DNA from: CASQEL01 sp036655975
GTDB taxonomy: Bacteria; Desulfobacterota; Desulfovibrionia; Desulfovibrionales; Desulfovibrionaceae
Direction: 5' to 3'
Length of the DNA: 7,463 nt
Assembly (NCBI GenBank): GCA_036655975.1
Contig: JAVVPD010000100.1
Coordinates: 1 to 7,463, forward strand
Within the stretch, counting starts at the first letter, position 1; each line of letters starts with the position of its first letter. The translations under genes and the position numbers were made by a program. This document shows, piece by piece, positions 5,128 through 7,463 of this stretch. The notes beneath the pieces are model-generated. The model ran no database searches and was not told the DNA's origin. It saw nothing but the letters and a program-made list of their open reading frames with translations.

Positions 5128-6870
5128 CTATGCCTCCGTACCTTGAAATTCCTGAGGATTCAGAGGCAAGGTGATGGTAACGGTAGTCCCCTGCCCCACG
5201 GCGCTCTCCACCTCAATACTGCCCCCCAGACGCTTGACAATGCCATAGGTGATGAACATGCCAAGGCCCGTCCCTTCATGTTTTTTGGTGGAATAAAAGG
5301 GTTCAAAAATATGCTGTAACACGTCTTGCGACATGCCCTTCCCCGTATCGCGCACCGCAATACGCACGGCCGGATGATTGTTCAAAAGACAACTTTGGCA
5401 GCTTACACTCACCCTGCCGCCCTTGTTGACAGCGGCCAGTGCATTGCCCAGAATATTTAAAAAAACTTGTTGTAATTGCCCGCGATCCGAATGAACTTTG
5501 GGCAGCGTCTCACTCACTTCGGACGTAATGCTGACCCCCCGATGCTGCGCTTCGCGCTCCAGAAATTCCAAAGTTTCGTTGAGAATTTCTTTCAGTTGAA
5601 TTTCTTGTTGCTGCGCGTCCATCCGCCGTGAAAAGCCCAAAAGACGGTGGGTTATGCCTCTGGCTCGTTCCACAGAAGTGACAATGCCCTCTACCAACGA
5701 AATAAGACGATCTTTTTTGGAAAAATCTCCTCCCATATGCAAAAAGTCCAGAGCCAATCCCGCTTTTTCATTGATAATCGCCAGCGGATTGTTTACTTCG
5801 TGGGCAACCCCCGCAGCCAAACGACCGATGGACGACAATTTCTGACTATGCTCCATTTGGGCAAAAGCCGCCACACGGCGTTCGTCGCTGGCTTGCAGTC
5901 GGCTCATGAGCAAACCCATCAATCCGTATGACACCCATACAATGGCCCCAATGCTTAGGGCCAACAGTAAGAAAATATCGCTTTTTAGTGTTGTCCACGG
6001 TTTTAAAAAATCCTTACGTGGCTTAAGCGCCATCAGAACCAGTTCCGTGTCTGGCAAATACGTATAATCCAGCAGCATTTCACGGCCTTGAGTGTCTGTA
6101 ATGGTCTGCACGGTCGTGTCAAAATTCATACGCGGCATGGGTATAGGCAAAATTTCCAGCACCCCGCCATAATATCGCGACGCAGTTTGCAACACACCCT
6201 GCCGATTGACCAAAAAGGTGTCCGTGTCTGGGTCAACCCCCACGCCAGAGACAAGGGTATTGAGCTGTTCGGTATCAATGGTACAGCGTAGCAACCATTG
6301 CTGCCCTTTATCGTCGGTACGGCTCACCGCAATAACCATGTGCGGCGCTCCACGCAGCCCCATGAACACATCCGTAATATAGTGCCCCTTAAGTTCCGCC
6401 TGCTGGAACCAAGACTGATCTGCGTAATCTTTATCCTTCAAATCATACGGGCCTGCATAGCTCACTTGCTTGCCCTTGGCATCAATAAGCTCCAAATCCA
6501 CAAAGCCTTTAAATTCACTTTTGAGCGCACGGAAAATTTTGGTAAAGGTACGTTCCTGCGCCAATTCCTCAAAACTGTACGCCTCTGACAACAAGCTCAC
6601 TGTGGCGGCGCGTTCGCCCAAAAATAATTGCAACGAGGCGCGGGTTTTATTCACAATACCGCGTAAGGGAATTTCCAGCTCACGCTGCATGGTATCGCGG
6701 TATTGGGCATGGTTGATGGCAGTAAGAATTAACAGGGGCGTCACTGAAACCGCCACCATGAGCAGGGTCAGCAAGCGCCGGAGCGAAGTATAGCGTTGTG
6801 GCGCAATGGCGTCCGGCACTTCCAGCAAACTTTGTAGCAGGCCGCATGACGGTGGTTTGGTATGTCCCAT
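5128..6870 (-). CDS. Membrane sensor histidine kinase with dCache-like periplasmic domain
   Basis: A 580-residue inner-membrane kinase. A cytoplasmic N-tail is followed by TM1 (about 31-52), a periplasmic domain of about 245 residues (53-298) and TM2 (about 299-322). The periplasmic part looks like a double Cache (LELIDAKGKQVSYAGPYDL, then DQSWFQQA and GAPHMVIAVSR, then FLVNRQGVLQTAS). The cytoplasmic core has a HisKA domain with H357 in AHEVNNPLA, N-box NILGNALAAV (472-481), G1 DTGKG (508-512), F-box FEPFYST (522-528) and G2 EGTGLGMF (532-539). All catalytic boxes are intact. dCache domains usually bind small organic acids, amino acids or similar solutes; the ligand here is unknown. ATG 6870 has AAGGAA at 6-nt spacing; extending to 6987 would run back into the preceding gene. 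It sits 32 nt after the membrane-protein gene and directly before receiver 1, its probable partner. Confidence 0.95.
   Translation of the reverse strand: MGHTKPPSCGLLQSLLEVPDAIAPQRYTSLRRLLTLLMVAVSVTPLLILTAINHAQYRDTMQRELEIPLRGIVNKTRASLQLFLGERAATVSLLSEAYSFEELAQERTFTKIFRALKSEFKGFVDLELIDAKGKQVSYAGPYDLKDKDYADQSWFQQAELKGHYITDVFMGLRGAPHMVIAVSRTDDKGQQWLLRCTIDTEQLNTLVSGVGVDPDTDTFLVNRQGVLQTASRYYGGVLEILPIPMPRMNFDTTVQTITDTQGREMLLDYTYLPDTELVLMALKPRKDFLKPWTTLKSDIFLLLALSIGAIVWVSYGLMGLLMSRLQASDERRVAAFAQMEHSQKLSSIGRLAAGVAHEVNNPLAIINEKAGLALDFLHMGGDFSKKDRLISLVEGIVTSVERARGITHRLLGFSRRMDAQQQEIQLKEILNETLEFLEREAQHRGVSITSEVSETLPKVHSDRGQLQQVFLNILGNALAAVNKGGRVSVSCQSCLLNNHPAVRIAVRDTGKGMSQDVLQHIFEPFYSTKKHEGTGLGMFITYGIVKRLGGSIEVESAVGQGTTVTITLPLNPQEFQGTEA
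5133..5137 (-). promoter_or_regulatory. Shine-Dalgarno that decides the ATT start of receiver 1
   Basis: GGAGG on the minus strand lies inside the last codons of the sensor kinase (ACG-GAG-GCA-TAG) and is 6 nt from ATT 5126. No other start codon of any common type lies at a workable distance. Confidence 0.65.
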
Positions 6871-6902
6871 GGGGTGTTCCTTCAGCAAAAGTTCTTTACG
6901 GT

Positions 6903-7319
6903 CTAATGCCCGCTCACCACCAATACGCCGGAAGCGGCCAAGGTCAAGACCAAGACCTCCAGCAATGCGATCCCGCTCATAAGCCAATTTTTAGCGCGGA
7001 CAAAAGACATGAGCAATTGCAGGTAACAAATAATCGTCAGCCCCGACAAAAAAACGATACCCAAAAAATTGGCAATGTCGCCTTTATTGATCAGAGACGT
7101 CCACCCCCAGCCCTGAGGAATATGCCCTGCGGCGCGGTAGTCCGCAGCAGAACCCTGCAGCAACAGCACCAAGTCTTCCAAAGGAATTTGTGGGGTCATG
7201 ATGCCCGTTACATACAGAAAATAGGTAACCAGCATAAGAACAAAACCCGCCAAAGAGCCGTAAAACAAAGTATTTGCATAGCGCACTTGCGCTGGGGAGG
7301 CAGCTATTTGAGGATACAT
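6903..7319 (-). CDS. Small three-helix membrane protein, DUF1634-like, paired with TauE/SafE permease
   Basis: A 138-residue integral membrane protein with hydrophobic segments at about 18-40, 83-107 and 112-135. Between the first two is a loop of about 42 residues (roughly 41-82) rich in polar and aromatic residues (QGWGWTSL at 69-76, INKGD at 77-81). The order of TM, loop, GDIANFLGIVFL, TM, RAKNW, TM resembles DUF1634 proteins. Those are known to sit beside TauE/SafE permeases and may be accessory subunits. The assignment is from pattern memory and needs a profile search. ATG 7319 has AGGAG (7330-7326) at 6-nt spacing. It starts 28 nt after the permease stop and is followed by the sensor kinase, so transporter, accessory protein and sensor form one unit. 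Confidence 0.85.
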   Translation of the reverse strand: MYPQIAASPAQVRYANTLFYGSLAGFVLMLVTYFLYVTGIMTPQIPLEDLVLLLQGSAADYRAAGHIPQGWGWTSLINKGDIANFLGIVFLSGLTIICYLQLLMSFVRAKNWLMSGIALLEVLVLTLAASGVLVVSGH

Positions 7320-7347
7320 GGCATACTCCTATAAGGTGTCATAATAA

Positions 7348-7463
7348 CTATATTCCAAGGCCTTTGAGCAGAGCTTTTAAGCCCGAGAAAAACAAAACCC
7401 CAATAACCATGTAGCGAATGAACTTGGGCTTGGATATGGCGAGTAAACGCACACCCACGACAG
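7348..7463 (-). CDS. TauE/SafE-family permease, C-terminal end only
   Basis: Only the last 37 residues are in the window; the gene continues past the right edge. The visible part, VVGVRLLAISKPKFIRYM then VIGVLFFSGLKALLKGLGI, is a short polar segment followed by a closing transmembrane helix. This matches the end of TauE/SafE (DUF81) permeases, where a GxxLakxxpxxxlRyvfgxlLlxaGlkxL pattern is usual. The family exports or moves sulfite, sulfoacetate or other organosulfur and small anions. Substrate cannot be deduced from this fragment. The stop is TAG at 7350-7348. It is the first visible gene of the minus operon, whose promoter must lie outside the window. Confidence 0.75.
   Translation of the reverse strand, partial: VVGVRLLAISKPKFIRYMVIGVLFFSGLKALLKGLGI

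Noticed and set aside
6871..6987. N-terminal extension of the sensor kinase to an upstream start at 6987
   Set aside because: It would overlap the 3' part of the membrane-protein gene, adds a charged tail without a domain, and lacks a ribosome site, while ATG 6870 has AAGGAA at good spacing.
1..7463. CRISPR arrays, insertion sequences, rRNA genes, toxin-antitoxin pairs
   Set aside because: No spaced direct repeats, transposase motifs, rRNA sequence or small paired genes were seen on either strand.

Overview
This window looks like a bacterial chromosome of roughly balanced base composition. The best guess is a Desulfovibrio-like Desulfobacterota (Desulfovibrionaceae). This rests on the family mix: NtrB-type kinases with HEVNNP H-boxes, stand-alone receivers, a receiver-kinase protein, and a TauE/SafE permease next to a small membrane protein. 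Taxonomy is an inference from family resemblance, not a database match.

Left edge (1-495): a probable 3' remnant of a tyrosine recombinase (integrase) points toward a tRNA-Leu(CAA) gene on the minus strand. The tRNA has its own promoter and a good intrinsic terminator, and the remnant ends inside that terminator hairpin. An AT-rich leader with a perfect 20-bp palindrome follows. tRNA-Leu genes are common integration sites, so this edge may be an old island boundary.

Plus-strand block (496-2400): a two-domain PilZ protein with intact c-di-GMP motifs overlaps queC (7-cyano-7-deazaguanine synthase, queuosine pathway). An unrecognised helical protein of about 163 residues follows. These three genes look co-transcribed and converge on the second block.

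Minus-strand block (2424-7463, read right to left): at least seven closely packed genes. In transcription order they are a TauE/SafE-type permease (only its C-terminus is in the window), a three-helix membrane protein resembling DUF1634, a dCache-like membrane sensor histidine kinase, receiver 1, a kinase-like protein whose ATP-binding half is degenerate, receiver 2, and a receiver-histidine kinase protein. No DNA-binding, GGDEF, EAL or other output domain is present. The layout suggests a multi-step phosphorelay tied to transport of a sulfur-containing or other organic anion. The degenerate kinase would act as a Spo0B/ChpT-like phosphotransferase or as a phosphatase.

Three features deserve follow-up. 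First, the degenerate kinase itself. Second, a run of eight G near its 3' end, where gain of one base (or a -1 slip) would fuse it in frame to receiver 2. Third, receiver 1 seems to start at a rare ATT codon behind a strong Shine-Dalgarno sequence.
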